A program made the translations under genes and the position numbers. Below the pieces are notes generated by a model. It saw only the letters and a list, made by a program, of their open reading frames with translations, searched no databases and had not been told where the DNA came from. From positions 1-62,570 of the forward strand of contig CASFNK010000013.1 in the NCBI GenBank assembly GCA_949295995.1: a stretch of DNA of 62,570 bases. The letters run 5' to 3'. Shown piece by piece: positions 24,758-34,484 of this stretch (positions are counted from its first letter, which is position 1; every line of letters begins with the position of its first letter). This DNA comes from an uncultured Pseudomonadota bacterium (lineage in GTDB: Bacteria > Pseudomonadota > Alphaproteobacteria > RF32 > CAG-239).

Positions 24758-25992
24758 TAATTTATTTCCTTTTCTATCGTGTTGAGGTCAACGGTTTTTT
24801 GTTCACCGCTGTCCAAATTTTTGATTGTTACTTTACCTTCGCTCAACTCGTCGGGACCGACAATTACCGCATGAGAGGCATTAACTTTATTGGCTTTCAT
24901 CAAGCGTTTTTTCATATTACCGCCATAGCTTTGCTCAACTCTGAAGCCTGCTTTTCTTAAGCGATAAGCAATTTCTAAGGCGGACAGATTGACATCTTCG
25001 GTTACTGGAATGAGAGCTATCGGGCGCGGAAGTGAAACATCGGCATCGAGCAACATGCTTAAGCGTTCAACACCGCAAGCCCAGCCTATTCCGGAAACTT
25101 TGCCACCGCCCATTTGTTCAACCAAGCCATCATAGCGACCACCAGCCAAAACCGTGCCTTGAGCGCCTAATTTATCGGTTACAAGCTCAAAAACCGTGTG
25201 TGAATAATAGTCCAAACCACGGACAAGGCGGTTGTTTACGCGGTATTTAATACCTAATTTATCCAATCCCGTCAAGACCTGAGTAAAAAATACGGTTGAG
25301 GCTTCGTTGAGGCTGTCTTTATACAAAGGCGCATTTTCAATTACTTTTTTATCGCACTCCTCTTTAGAATCCAAAACGCGTAGAGGATTTTTCTCTAATC
25401 TGGTTTTGCTATCTTCAGAGAGCTCGTCATAGTGCTCTTTTAAGTAAGCTACCAATTTGGTGCGATAAGCATCGCGGCTTTCTTGGTCGCCAAGCGAATT
25501 TATCTCTACCGTTACCGTACCCATCAGGCCTAATTTTTCAACAAATTCATAGGCCATGGAAATAACTTCAATATCCGCTTGCGGGGTTTCAACTCCCAAA
25601 AGCTCTACACCAAATTGCGTGAACTGGCGTTGACGACCTTTTTGCGGACGCTCATAACGAAACATCGGACCGGCATAATATAATTTAACCGGCAGATTTT
25701 GCTGCATTCCTTCCGAAATAAATGAACGAACAACGCCGGCCGTGCCTTCTGGACGCAAGGTTAGGCTCTCGCCACCGCGGTCTTGGAAACAATACATTTC
25801 TTTGGTAACAATATCAGAGGTGTCGCCCAAATTGCGGGAAAAGACTTCCGTGAACTCAAAAATAGGGGTTTCTATTTCTTCAAAGCCATATTTTTCAACA
25901 ACTTCACTACCGGTGGCGATTACTTTTTTGGCTTTTCTTTTAGCTTCGCCGTATAAATCATAAGTTCCGCGTACGTTTTGTATTTTAGACAT
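24757..25992 (-). CDS. hisS: Histidyl-tRNA synthetase
   Basis: The 411-aa class II synthetase shows motif 2 ([17 protein letters not shown]), the histidine-specific [14 protein letters not shown] and motif 3 ([11 protein letters not shown]). The C-terminal anticodon-binding domain starts near residue 325. It charges tRNA-His. An AAGGTTGG site precedes the ATG. It lies directly after ispG and overlaps prfA, a block conserved with rodZ in many proteobacteria. Confidence 0.97.
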   Translation of the reverse strand: MSKIQNVRGTYDLYGEAKRKAKKVIATGSEVVEKYGFEEIETPIFEFTEVFSRNLGDTSDIVTKEMYCFQDRGGESLTLRPEGTAGVVRSFISEGMQQNLPVKLYYAGPMFRYERPQKGRQRQFTQFGVELLGVETPQADIEVISMAYEFVEKLGLMGTVTVEINSLGDQESRDAYRTKLVAYLKEHYDELSEDSKTRLEKNPLRVLDSKEECDKKVIENAPLYKDSLNEASTVFFTQVLTGLDKLGIKYRVNNRLVRGLDYYSHTVFELVTDKLGAQGTVLAGGRYDGLVEQMGGGKVSGIGWACGVERLSMLLDADVSLPRPIALIPVTEDVNLSALEIAYRLRKAGFRVEQSYGGNMKKRLMKANKVNASHAVIVGPDELSEGKVTIKNLDSGEQKTVDLNTIEKEIN

Positions 25993-27060
25993 TTATCCAA
26001 CCTTTTCTTCTACCAGACGAACCAACTCGTCAACTATATTCTCACTCTTTACTTTATATGCCGGTTTGCCCGCCACAAATATCATATTTTCTCCGCCTTT
26101 GCCTCCGCAAACACCAAAATCAGAATGGGCGGATTCTCCGGGACCATTTACAACACAGCCCATTACGGCTAAGGTGAGCGGCTTGGTAACATGAGAAAGC
26201 CGTGCTTCCAGCTCTTCAACCGTTTTTTGAACATTATATCCGCGGCGGGCGCAAGTCGGGCAAGAAATTATTCTGACGCCCCGATGTCGCAAATCAAGCG
26301 CTTTTAATATCTCATAGCCGGCTTTGACTTCCTCTTCAACATCTGCCGTTAAAGATACCCTTAACGTATCCCCTATTCCCGCCATTAGCAAACTACCGAT
26401 ACCGATTGCAGACCTAACCGTTCCGGCGCGTAAACCTCCGGCTTCGGTAACGCCTAGATGCAACGGATAATCACAAGCGGCGGCTAATTTTTTATAGGCT
26501 TCTATCATCATTAAGGTATTTGATGATTTCACGCTAATCTTAAACTCTCTAAAGTCATTATCTTCCAGCATTTTGGCTTGTTCTAATGCGCTTTCAACCA
26601 TCGCATCAGCGGTTGGCTCTCCATATTTTTCGAGCAAGCGTTTATCAAGCGAGCCTCCGTTTACACCAATGCGAATCGAGCACCCATTGGCTTTGGCTGC
26701 TTTGACAACCTCTTTTACCCTATCGGCACCACCGATATTGCCGGGGTTAATACGCAGACAAGCGGCTCCGTTATTTGCCGCTAACACTCCCAATCTATAA
26801 TCAAAATGAATATCCGCTACCACCGGAATATTTACGGCCCGGGTAATCTCCTTTAAGGCTTTTGCCGAATCTTCATCCGGACAAGAACAACGCGTAATAT
26901 CGCACCCGACCAATTCTTGACGACGAATTTGTTCTATTGTGGCATTGACATCTGAGGTCAAAGTATTGGTCATCGACTGAACGCTGATTGGAGCATCGCC
27001 TCCGACGGCAACCTTTCCAACCATTATTTGACGCGACTTACGACGTATGATTTTTTCCAT
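25993..27060 (-). CDS. ispG: 4-hydroxy-3-methylbut-2-enyl diphosphate synthase
   Basis: The 355-aa enzyme catalyses the penultimate step of the MEP isoprenoid pathway, reducing MEcPP to HMBPP with a 4Fe-4S cluster. The cluster ligands are visible in [10 protein letters not shown] and [10 protein letters not shown]. The TIM-barrel N-terminus starts with [22 protein letters not shown]. The gene has an AAGGAG site; its stop is adjacent to the hisS start. Confidence 0.97.
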   Translation of the reverse strand: MEKIIRRKSRQIMVGKVAVGGDAPISVQSMTNTLTSDVNATIEQIRRQELVGCDITRCSCPDEDSAKALKEITRAVNIPVVADIHFDYRLGVLAANNGAACLRINPGNIGGADRVKEVVKAAKANGCSIRIGVNGGSLDKRLLEKYGEPTADAMVESALEQAKMLEDNDFREFKISVKSSNTLMMIEAYKKLAAACDYPLHLGVTEAGGLRAGTVRSAIGIGSLLMAGIGDTLRVSLTADVEEEVKAGYEILKALDLRHRGVRIISCPTCARRGYNVQKTVEELEARLSHVTKPLTLAVMGCVVNGPGESAHSDFGVCGGKGGENMIFVAGKPAYKVKSENIVDELVRLVEEKVG

Positions 27061-27111
27061 TTTCTTTTCTCCTTATCAGAGCCTAAAAATTTTTTATAGT
27101 TTATAAAACAA

Positions 27112-27147
27112 AAAGAAAATAGCAAGCCTTAACCTGCTATTTTCTTT
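27112..27147 (-). terminator. Terminator between rodZ and ispG
   Basis: A perfect 13-bp stem (27112-27124 with 27135-27147) has a 10-nt loop and a TTTTTGTTTT tract on the minus strand, 14 nt after the rodZ stop. Confidence 0.7.
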
Positions 27148-27160
27148 AAATATTCTGTTT

Positions 27161-28213
27161 TTAATGGTTTGCGGATAAATATTTATCTAATGCAATACCT
27201 GTCTTCTTGTTGGAAGTAAAGATTCCGGGCACAACTTTACCATCAATCTCAACATCGACCGCATCAAAACGACCAACCGAAAGAATCGTGCCTTCTCCTG
27301 CTGGAACTTGGTAGCTGTCTCCTGCTTGCAAGACTTTGCTTAACCATAATTTTTTATTGTCTTTTACTTCGACCCAAGTTTCTTTATTCACTTTGATAGT
27401 TACGCGAGAACCTTTCTTGGCGCTGACTTTCTTTTCGGCCTTTTCTTCTGAGATTTCTTGTCCTTTATCCTCTTCCTTAGATAGCTTAGTTTCTACTTTG
27501 GGCTCTTCGGCAACCACATTTTCTTTTCCTTCTTCGGTTTTCGGTACTTCAACAAAGTTTTCTTCACTAACCGTTACTTGTGGGGTTTCTTCAACCGGTG
27601 CAGTGGTCGTATCTATCACCGGAAGAGGCTCTTTTGCCTTTTCAGAGGCTACTGTTTCAACCGTTGCAAATTCCTCGACCTTTAGCGGGAAATTGTCATT
27701 TGCTTGCGGAATAGTTACTTCGGCAATAATATCCTCGCCGGCACTAGCGGGGACTTCTTCAAATTGTGCTTTATTATACCCAAGCCATGCAACATAAAGC
27801 AAAACAACCGCCAAAACACTTATACCCAAATATTTTTTATTCGGCATGGTGGCTTCGGCTTGCGGCTCTAAAACGTAAACGTCTTCTTTCTGATTTTTAG
27901 CATCTGTTTCTTCTTTGAAGAGCTGGACAATTCGTGCAGAATTAAGACCTAAAAATTCAGCATAAGAGCGGATAAAACCTATTCCATAAGGTGGTTCGGG
28001 AATCTCTTCATAATTACTGCTTTCTATCGCCTCCAAAAAAGACTTACGAATGTAAAGCTCTTTAGAAACATCTTCCAACTTATAGCCTTTTTTGACGCGG
28101 GCATCATGAAGCATACCGCCGACTTTTCCCTCAGATGAGATTGCCTCTTCTGCCGGAGCTATTCTTTCCTCAGAAGTTTCTGCTTTAATTTCCTCTTTAG
28201 TTCCTTTTTTCAC
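27161..28213 (-). CDS. rodZ: RodZ-like cytoskeletal membrane protein
   Basis: The 350-aa protein has an N-terminal helix-turn-helix domain (about residues 30-100: GGMLHDARVKKGYKLEDVS, then PYGIGFIRSYAEFLGL), one membrane span (about 127-146), a long Glu/Val/Lys/Pro-rich periplasmic linker and a C-terminal DUF4115 beta domain (about 265-345). RodZ links MreB to the envelope and sets rod shape. The start is GTG with GAGGATAG upstream. It sits between ptsP and ispG, the usual rodZ-ispG order. Confidence 0.9.
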   Translation of the reverse strand: MKKGTKEEIKAETSEERIAPAEEAISSEGKVGGMLHDARVKKGYKLEDVSKELYIRKSFLEAIESSNYEEIPEPPYGIGFIRSYAEFLGLNSARIVQLFKEETDAKNQKEDVYVLEPQAEATMPNKKYLGISVLAVVLLYVAWLGYNKAQFEEVPASAGEDIIAEVTIPQANDNFPLKVEEFATVETVASEKAKEPLPVIDTTTAPVEETPQVTVSEENFVEVPKTEEGKENVVAEEPKVETKLSKEEDKGQEISEEKAEKKVSAKKGSRVTIKVNKETWVEVKDNKKLWLSKVLQAGDSYQVPAGEGTILSVGRFDAVDVEIDGKVVPGIFTSNKKTGIALDKYLSANH

Positions 28214-28250
28214 GGTTCTATCCTCTTGATATATTTTTATTTGCGAATCT

Positions 28251-30518
28251 TTAATAGATTTCTATTCCATGGTCATAAGCATAAGCCATTAATTGCGGAC
28301 GTAAAGTCCTTTTTTGAGATTTCAATAGACTTTTTACATAATCCTCAACTTCCGCTACGTTTATAGAACGTATCATCGATTTTACCCGACCAAATGATGC
28401 TCCCGAACTTGATAAATTTCTAAATCCCAACCCGATTAATGCCATCGCTTCAATCGGATTGCTCGCCATCTCGCCACATACCGAACAATATACTTTGGCT
28501 TGATTGGCCTTGGTTACTATATCTTCCAACAATTTCAAAAATGGCGAAGATAAAACGTCATAACGCTCAGTCAACCGAGGATTGCCTCTATCGCAAGCAA
28601 ATGTAAACTGCGCTAAGTCGTTGGTTCCAATGGAAATAAAATCTGCTTGCTTTAAAACATCTTCCAACTGAAAAACTATTGAGGGAACTTCAATCATTAG
28701 TCCGACATTGACTTTTGAGGGTATGGGGGAGTCTTTTTTCTTCTCTTTCTCCAACTCTATCATCAAGGTTTCTTTGGCATCTTCAAATTCCGAAATATCA
28801 GATATCATCGGAAACATAACGTTAAGTTCTCTTCCTGCCGCAGCTCGCAAAAAAGCTCGCATTTGCTTGCGCAAAATTGCTCGCCTATCCAAGGTAATGC
28901 GAATCGAACGCCAACCTATGGCCGGATTTTCTTCTCCCATCGCACTCCAATAAGGCAATAATTTATCAGAACCGACATCTAAGCTCCTAAAAATCACCTT
29001 TTTACCATCAGCTCTATCCATTAATTCTTTATAATAACCTATTTGACGCTCAACATCGGGCATTACATCCGACGCCATAAACGGAATTTCCGTTCGATAC
29101 AAGCCTACTCCATCACAATTGGTGGCTTCTATATAGTCTAAATCAAATGCCAGACCTATGTTGACGTAGTGTCCTATTCTCACGCCGTCTAAGGTTTTGG
29201 AAGGGAGTTTTTTCAGCTCTGCAAGCCTTGCCTGTAACTTTTCTTTTTCGGCAATTTTGTTTTTGAACTTCTCTTGTATGGCAACCGAAGGATTTATATA
29301 AATATAGCCTTCATTACCATCTACCGCTAAAGAATCGCCGGTTTTAATATCATTAAACAAACCCTTAATTTTGGCGACTACCGGAATATTTAGTGCTTTG
29401 GCGACGATGGCAACGTGCATGGTCGGAGTACCGTCTTCTATTACAAGCCCGCGGATTTTGGTATAATCATAGTCCATTAAATCAGCCGGTCCCATGGTCT
29501 GTGCCACTACTATTATATCCGTACTGTTCATGACCTCTGCCGCTATTCCAAATTCACCGCTCAGATAGGTTTGCAGGCGGTCGGCAACATCGCGCAGGTC
29601 ATGAAGTCGCTCTTTTAAGTATTGGTCCGAAGTGGCCGATAAGCGGTTCCACATATCCTCATAGGCGCGCTCAACCGCCGCTTCCGCCGTTAGGCCTGAA
29701 TTAACATTATCGGCAATTTTTTTATACCAACCTTTGTCTTTGGCAAACATCTTATAGGCATCTAATATATCGGCATGCTCTCCTATACCGATTTTGGTGG
29801 AATTGAGCTTTTCATCCAAATCCTGATTCATTTGCTTATGAGCGGTCTCTAAGCGTTTGAGTTCTTTTTCTTTGTCTTCGGCAAAAATCTTACTGACAGC
29901 TTGGCGGCGACGATGAATAATGGCTTGTCCCAGACCATAGCCCTTACTTAGGCTTACGCCTTTAATCTTATCTTTTAGTGTTAATCCTCGCTCTTTAATC
30001 AGCTCCTTTTTATAGGCGGTCATTTCATCTGAAGCTACAACTTCTGCCAAAACCATCGCGATGGTTTCAAGAATTTCTATCTCTGTTCGGGAATATTCGT
30101 GAACATCTTTCTTTTGAACAACCAAAACACCTATAGACCTATTCCACCGTATCAGCGGAACTCCTAAAAACGCATGATACGCTTCTTCTCCCAATACGGC
30201 TTTATAAGAAAATTTCGGGTGTTTTACGGCATCAGATGCGGCTAGTGAACGGGCTGTCTTTCCGACCTCTCCAATCAAGCCATCACCATTGCGAATGGTC
30301 AATCGGTGTTCAGCATTTGGATTTAGTCCATAAGAAGCAAAAAGCTCCAGATAATTATCATCAACCGCAATATAAATTGAAGCTGCATCTGAACCCGTAT
30401 TTTCTGCTATAATGCGGATTATCTTGGATAATTTATCCGAAACACTATCTTGGCTTTCGGTTACATCCCTTAGATACTTCAATATATCCATTGCCTGATT
30501 TATTGCCGGTGATTGCAT
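28251..30518 (-). CDS. ptsP: PEP-protein phosphotransferase PtsP (EI-Ntr)
   Basis: An N-terminal GAF domain (about residues 15-150) is followed by the EI phosphotransferase region: the N-domain, the phospho-His segment GTPTMHVAIVAKAL near residue 340, and the PEP-binding barrel with LYRTEIPFM and EVPSIVF. PtsP starts the nitrogen phosphotransferase relay by phosphorylating NPr. In-frame starts exist at 30542 (TTG) and 30530 (ATG); 30518 is preferred because GGAAAGAG lies just before it, but this is uncertain. The canonical T-S-H-x-A-I-V-A is T-M-H-V-A-I-V-A here, so His is kept. Confidence 0.93.
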   Translation of the reverse strand: MQSPAINQAMDILKYLRDVTESQDSVSDKLSKIIRIIAENTGSDAASIYIAVDDNYLELFASYGLNPNAEHRLTIRNGDGLIGEVGKTARSLAASDAVKHPKFSYKAVLGEEAYHAFLGVPLIRWNRSIGVLVVQKKDVHEYSRTEIEILETIAMVLAEVVASDEMTAYKKELIKERGLTLKDKIKGVSLSKGYGLGQAIIHRRRQAVSKIFAEDKEKELKRLETAHKQMNQDLDEKLNSTKIGIGEHADILDAYKMFAKDKGWYKKIADNVNSGLTAEAAVERAYEDMWNRLSATSDQYLKERLHDLRDVADRLQTYLSGEFGIAAEVMNSTDIIVVAQTMGPADLMDYDYTKIRGLVIEDGTPTMHVAIVAKALNIPVVAKIKGLFNDIKTGDSLAVDGNEGYIYINPSVAIQEKFKNKIAEKEKLQARLAELKKLPSKTLDGVRIGHYVNIGLAFDLDYIEATNCDGVGLYRTEIPFMASDVMPDVERQIGYYKELMDRADGKKVIFRSLDVGSDKLLPYWSAMGEENPAIGWRSIRITLDRRAILRKQMRAFLRAAAGRELNVMFPMISDISEFEDAKETLMIELEKEKKKDSPIPSKVNVGLMIEVPSIVFQLEDVLKQADFISIGTNDLAQFTFACDRGNPRLTERYDVLSSPFLKLLEDIVTKANQAKVYCSVCGEMASNPIEAMALIGLGFRNLSSSGASFGRVKSMIRSINVAEVEDYVKSLLKSQKRTLRPQLMAYAYDHGIEIY

Positions 30519-30617
30519 GTCTCTTTCCATTAGAAATTTCAACTTGATTTTTTTATATAATATCTATATTTTTTCATCAAGAATAATCTTATTCTTTTTG
30601 TTAAATCGAGAAAATTT

Positions 30618-30980
30618 ATGACTAATACTTATAAAAAAGGCGACTTTGACACCAGACCTTGGGGAAAGTGGGAAGTCTTAGACGCAGGCTCAGGCTATTG
30701 TGTCAAAAAAATTACCGTAAATCCTAGTTGCATGCTCTCTCTTCAATCTCATAATTTTAGAGCCGAACATTGGATTATCATTAAGGGACAAGCCGTTGTT
30801 ACTTTGGGGAAAAATAAGCTCATCAAAAAACAAAATGATGCAATTTATATTCCTGAAAAAACAAAGCACAGAATCCACAATGATACTTCTGAAATAATGG
30901 AATTTATTGAAGTGCAAACCGGCGAAAACTTGGATGAAAACGACATCATCCGCTATGAGGATTCATACGGACGCATTTAA
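30618..30980 (+). CDS. Standalone cupin of mannose-6-phosphate isomerase type II
   Basis: The 120-aa product matches the C-terminal cupin of bifunctional mannose-1-phosphate guanylyltransferase / mannose-6-phosphate isomerases: RPWGKWEVLD, LSLQSHNFRAEHW (metal-binding His and Glu) and PEKTKHRIHN. Here it is separate from the guanylyltransferase half. It may interconvert mannose-6-phosphate and fructose-6-phosphate or act as a sugar-nucleotide cupin. Its own terminator follows. Confidence 0.85.
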   Translation: MTNTYKKGDFDTRPWGKWEVLDAGSGYCVKKITVNPSCMLSLQSHNFRAEHWIIIKGQAVVTLGKNKLIKKQNDAIYIPEKTKHRIHNDTSEIMEFIEVQTGENLDENDIIRYEDSYGRI

Positions 30981-31013
30981 TAAAAAACTCCGGTTAAAGA
31001 CCGGAGTTTTTTA
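30981..31013. terminator. Bidirectional terminator
   Basis: A perfect 14-bp stem (30981-30994 with 31000-31013) with A and T tracts separates the convergent cupin and isochorismatase-like genes. Confidence 0.88.
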
Positions 31014-31014
31014 C

Positions 31015-31560
31015 TTATGGACGACGCTCCCATAACTCATTGAACAAATCACTTCCTGATTTATCCATCCACTCAAACATTACCATTTCTCGAGTAACAA
31101 CATCTACCCCGTTTCTTAATAAACGTTGCACTCCCATAATACTTTGCGTTCCGTTACGAGAAGAACAACTGTCTCCCACTACAAAAACCTGAAAACCATT
31201 TTCGGCAAAGTCTATCGCGGTTTGCAAAACGCAAAGATGTGTTTCAAGTCCGGCAATAATCAATTGCTTTTTACCCGAAGACGTTATCGCCTCGCGAATA
31301 GCATCATTTTTATAACAAGACAATGTATCTTTTTCAAAATAACGCGCATTTTCACCCAAAACATTGCGTAAATCTATCATCGTCGGTCCAAATGTCGCTC
31401 TATCTTGTTCCGCTATCAAATACGGAATATTTAATTTTTCGGCAACATTCAGCAATGAAGCACAGCCATTTATAACCTCGCGCGGACTCTCTTGCGCCGG
31501 TGCTAAATTTTCCTGAACGTCAATTATCAGTAATATAGAATCGTCTTTATTCATTAACAT
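31015..31560 (-). CDS. Isochorismatase-family cysteine hydrolase
   Basis: The 181-aa protein has the family triad: Asp in LLIIDVQENL (about residue 14), Lys in YFEKDTLS (about 76) and Cys in GLETHLCVLQT (about 109). Such enzymes hydrolyse isochorismate, nicotinamide or other amides; YcaC-type members are the closest by feel. A second ATG lies six bases inside the chosen start. Regulation is not visible. Confidence 0.85.
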   Translation of the reverse strand: MLMNKDDSILLIIDVQENLAPAQESPREVINGCASLLNVAEKLNIPYLIAEQDRATFGPTMIDLRNVLGENARYFEKDTLSCYKNDAIREAITSSGKKQLIIAGLETHLCVLQTAIDFAENGFQVFVVGDSCSSRNGTQSIMGVQRLLRNGVDVVTREMVMFEWMDKSGSDLFNELWERRP

Positions 31561-31583
31561 GGGTTATGTCTTTCATATTAGGG

Positions 31584-31611
31584 TTGACTATCTTTATAAA
31601 ATACATAATAC
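31584..31611 (+). promoter_or_regulatory. Sigma70-type promoter
   Basis: TTGACT (31584-31589) and TAATAC (31606-31611) are 16 bp apart and 45 nt before the DEAD-box-like gene. Confidence 0.5.
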
Positions 31612-31656
31612 TTCAGTAAATTAAATTTAACCACAAAAAAATTAAGAAGACGTAAC

Positions 31657-32454
31657 ATGAATTTTAAAGATTTAGGGCTTTCTGATAAAACAATTAAAGC
31701 GATTGATGAATTTGGTATTAAAGAACCAACCACCGTTCAATGTGATGTCATCCCTTCTATTTTACAAGGAAAAGATGTGTTTACAATTGCTCCGGCGGGT
31801 TGTGGAAAAACAACTTCTTATGTTTTTCCGCTCTTGGATATCATCTCTCAAAATAACAATGAGCAAAAGTATATCTTAATTATTACTCCCGATTCAGAAC
31901 AATCTGTCGTGGTTTCTGATAGAATGGCGATTTTTTACAAATATCACGAAATCAATGAAACGACGCTTAAAGAAAAAGGTGAGGATATTAACAAAGAAGC
32001 TAATGTGATTATCGGCTCTCCAGATTTGCTTCTGGAATTGGCAGATGAAGATAAACTTGATTTGGGTAAAACCAATATCTTGGTGGTTGATGATATTAAC
32101 CTTATCAAGAAGAAAAAACAACTGCCTAACCTTGAAAAAATTTTAGAGATTTTGCCGGCAGACAAACAAAATATTGTTTATACCAATCGCCGCTCCAAAG
32201 AAACTCAAGGTATTTTGGATAAAATCTTAAAAGCACCCGAAGAAATTAAAATTGATAAAACTAAAGAAGCTGAAGCTGAAATCAGCGCAAAGTCCAGCGA
32301 AACTTCAACCCCTAAGGCTCGAACTGCTAAAGTATCTTCTCGTCAGCCTGTGGTTGATAAAGATGCGCTGGAATTAATAAAAAAGCATAACAGTTTTAAT
32401 GGCAAGACCCCTGAGTTTTTAACTTATAAAGGTATTGTCGTTAATATTGATTAA
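31657..32454 (+). CDS. Degenerate single-lobe DEAD-box-like protein
   Basis: The 265-aa product resembles only the first RecA lobe of a DEAD-box RNA helicase. The Q motif (IKEPTTVQ, residues 21-28) and Walker A (APAGCGKT, 45-52) are intact, but motif Ia is TPDSE instead of PTREL, motif Ib is GSPDLL, and motif II is D-D-I-N (145-148) where D-E-A-D is expected. Motif III (SAT) is replaced by YTN. The second lobe, with motifs IV-VI, is absent and replaced by a low-complexity, charged linker and a short tail. It probably binds but cannot unwind RNA. The gene is intact, with a promoter and terminator, so selection may keep it. Confidence 0.75.
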   Translation: MNFKDLGLSDKTIKAIDEFGIKEPTTVQCDVIPSILQGKDVFTIAPAGCGKTTSYVFPLLDIISQNNNEQKYILIITPDSEQSVVVSDRMAIFYKYHEINETTLKEKGEDINKEANVIIGSPDLLLELADEDKLDLGKTNILVVDDINLIKKKKQLPNLEKILEILPADKQNIVYTNRRSKETQGILDKILKAPEEIKIDKTKEAEAEISAKSSETSTPKARTAKVSSRQPVVDKDALELIKKHNSFNGKTPEFLTYKGIVVNID

Positions 32455-32460
32455 AAATTT

Positions 32461-32487
32461 GCCTCCTTAAATCGGAGGCTTTTCTTT
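32461..32487 (+). terminator. Rho-independent terminator
   Basis: A 6-bp GC-rich stem (32461-32466 with 32474-32479) is followed by TTTTCTTT, 7 nt after the DEAD-box-like stop. Confidence 0.7.
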
Positions 32488-32492
32488 ACCTT

Positions 32493-32654
32493 TTACCAAG
32501 GAATATTCGTGTCAGGAATACATTTGCGGGAATCTTGAGCGCAGGTTTCGGTGCGGTTCATATCATGCAGGCGATGACGCTCCGGCGTGAATTCTCCTGC
32601 TTTTACGCAGCCCATAAGAAGTAATATTCCACAAATCAAAACTAACTTTTTCAT
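32493..32654 (-). CDS. Small lipoprotein, 53 aa
   Basis: Reading the minus strand from the ATG at 32654 gives 53 residues. The protein starts with a Lys-Lys and hydrophobic stretch ending in LLLMGC, a clear lipobox (Cys at about 15), followed by a short polar tail with a further Cys pair. A GGGGG site lies 5 nt upstream of the ATG. It follows the membrane-protein gene at 32663 by 8 nt, so they are co-transcribed. Function is unknown; entericidin-like and other very small lipoproteins are comparable in size only. Confidence 0.65.
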   Translation of the reverse strand: MKKLVLICGILLLMGCVKAGEFTPERHRLHDMNRTETCAQDSRKCIPDTNIPW

Positions 32655-32662
32655 ATTACCCC

Positions 32663-33031
32663 CTAAAATACTGATTTAAGACAAATATAAACCAATAACA
32701 GCATTAAACCCTTGGCTATTCTCCCTAACCACGGGCTCCGCTCATAGGCATTGGCACTCCGCCATACCGCTAATATCATAGATACATTATAACCCAGCAA
32801 AATAAATAAACTCGTCAAATAACAAACTGTATAAACTAAAATGGCTCTATCCATGGTCAGGGGATTAAAATATGTCGTGTAATAAGCATATATGCTAACT
32901 CCCGCTAAACGAGGTGCTAATAAAGCGCCAAAAATTTTAACAATCAGTAATACGACCAGTGTTCCCAAAACACCATATTTCCAGAATGTCTCTTTTAAGC
33001 CAAATTCACCGGCTATTAATTTTTTATACAT
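32663..33031 (-). CDS. Small multi-pass membrane protein
   Basis: The 122-aa product has three hydrophobic segments (about residues 18-40, 62-90 and 105-120). No family is recognised. The ATG at 33031 has AGAGG upstream; a TTG precedes it directly. A small lipoprotein gene follows after 8 nt. Confidence 0.65.
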   Translation of the reverse strand: MYKKLIAGEFGLKETFWKYGVLGTLVVLLIVKIFGALLAPRLAGVSIYAYYTTYFNPLTMDRAILVYTVCYLTSLFILLGYNVSMILAVWRSANAYERSPWLGRIAKGLMLLLVYICLKSVF

Positions 33032-33098
33032 CAAAAGCCTCTCTATTGTTTAATTGTGTTTATAGTGGGGCATTTTTTAGTTTCTGGCAAGTGATTTT

Positions 33099-34481
33099 TT
33101 AACAGTTGGTAACATTAACCGCTAAACCGCCTAGGGAGGTTTCCTTATATTTATTATGCATATCTTTTCCGGTATCAAACATGGTTTTTATCACACTATC
33201 AAGCGATACTACATGCTGACCGCTTCCTCTTAATGCCAAACGCGCCGCATTTACAGCCTTGATGGCTCCCATCGCATTTCTTTCAATGCAAGGAACTTGA
33301 ACTAAGCCATTGAGCGGATCACAGGTTAAACCAAGATTGTGTTCCATTGCAATTTCGGCGGCATTTTCTATCTGTTTATTGCTTCCTCCCATTGCCGCTA
33401 CCAAACCCGCCGCCGCCATTGAGCATGCTACTCCTACCTCTCCTTGACAGCCGACTTCGGCTCCCGAAATTGAGGCATTCGTTCGATATAAACTGCAAAT
33501 CGCCGAAGCCGTCAGTAAAAATATTTTAATCCCTTCATCAATATCGTAAGGTGATTTAACGTAAGCAAATTTCTCATAGTAACGCATAACTGCAGGAATT
33601 ATGCCTGCTGAACCCATAGTCGGTGCCGTAACAATTTGCCCACCTGAGGCATTCTCTTCTGCTACTGCAAAACCCCACAGATTTATCCAATCTATCATCT
33701 CCAGCGGGTCATAATCATTGTTGATAAACTTCTCTTCCAAACGCTTGTACAGTTTTGGCGCACGGCGTTCAAGATTTAGTCCTCCCGGTAAAATTCCCTT
33801 GGCTTTCATTCCTCTTTCTACGGATTTTTGCATGACGCGATTGATTTTTGCAATTTCCTCTTCTACTTTCCTTGCTGAACGGATTGAACATTCATTTTTC
33901 CAAACAATGTCAGCAATTCTCAACTGTTCTTTCTCACATATATCCATAAGTTCCTTACAGCTTTCAAAGTCATAAGGAACTTTATAGGGTTCTCTTTCGC
34001 TCCGTGTGGCCATTTCATCTTGGCGTGCAACCGTGCCGCCCCCTACCGAAAAATAAACCTCATTAAGCAAAACATTACCTGCCTCATCATACGCCTTAAA
34101 CCTCATCCCGTTGGAATGTTCCGGTAAAAAAATGTCTTTAGCAAATTCGACATTTTCATCCAATTCAAACGGAATGGCTCGTTCTTGTCCCAGATGCAAA
34201 ATCTTATCTTGGCTTACCGCATTTACATACGGAATTTCCGGATTTATTTCCTCGGCCTCTAATCCCATTAAACCATAAACAATCGCCTTGATGGTTCCAT
34301 GTCCATATCCGGTTAAGGCTAACGAACCATACAAAGTAACATCTACCTTGGCTACCTTATCAAATAAATTGTTGCTTCGTAAATTATCAAGCCAGCGTTT
34401 GGCGGCTCGCATCGGGCCAACCGTGTGCGAACTCGATGGACCGACCCCTATCGAGAAAATTTCAAAAAAGCTGTAATACAT
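33099..34481 (-). CDS. sdaA: L-serine dehydratase, iron-sulfur type
   Basis: The 460-aa single-chain enzyme deaminates L-serine to pyruvate and ammonia. The N-terminus holds IGVGPSSSHTVGPMRAA (substrate-binding), and the C-terminal alpha domain holds the cluster cysteines in GCQGEVGVACSMA and LTCDPLNGLVQVPC. Full length indicates an intact one-polypeptide form. It lies 3 nt after the peptidase gene in the same direction. Confidence 0.95.
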   Translation of the reverse strand: MYYSFFEIFSIGVGPSSSHTVGPMRAAKRWLDNLRSNNLFDKVAKVDVTLYGSLALTGYGHGTIKAIVYGLMGLEAEEINPEIPYVNAVSQDKILHLGQERAIPFELDENVEFAKDIFLPEHSNGMRFKAYDEAGNVLLNEVYFSVGGGTVARQDEMATRSEREPYKVPYDFESCKELMDICEKEQLRIADIVWKNECSIRSARKVEEEIAKINRVMQKSVERGMKAKGILPGGLNLERRAPKLYKRLEEKFINNDYDPLEMIDWINLWGFAVAEENASGGQIVTAPTMGSAGIIPAVMRYYEKFAYVKSPYDIDEGIKIFLLTASAICSLYRTNASISGAEVGCQGEVGVACSMAAAGLVAAMGGSNKQIENAAEIAMEHNLGLTCDPLNGLVQVPCIERNAMGAIKAVNAARLALRGSGQHVVSLDSVIKTMFDTGKDMHNKYKETSLGGLAVNVTNC

Positions 34482-34484
34482 CGC

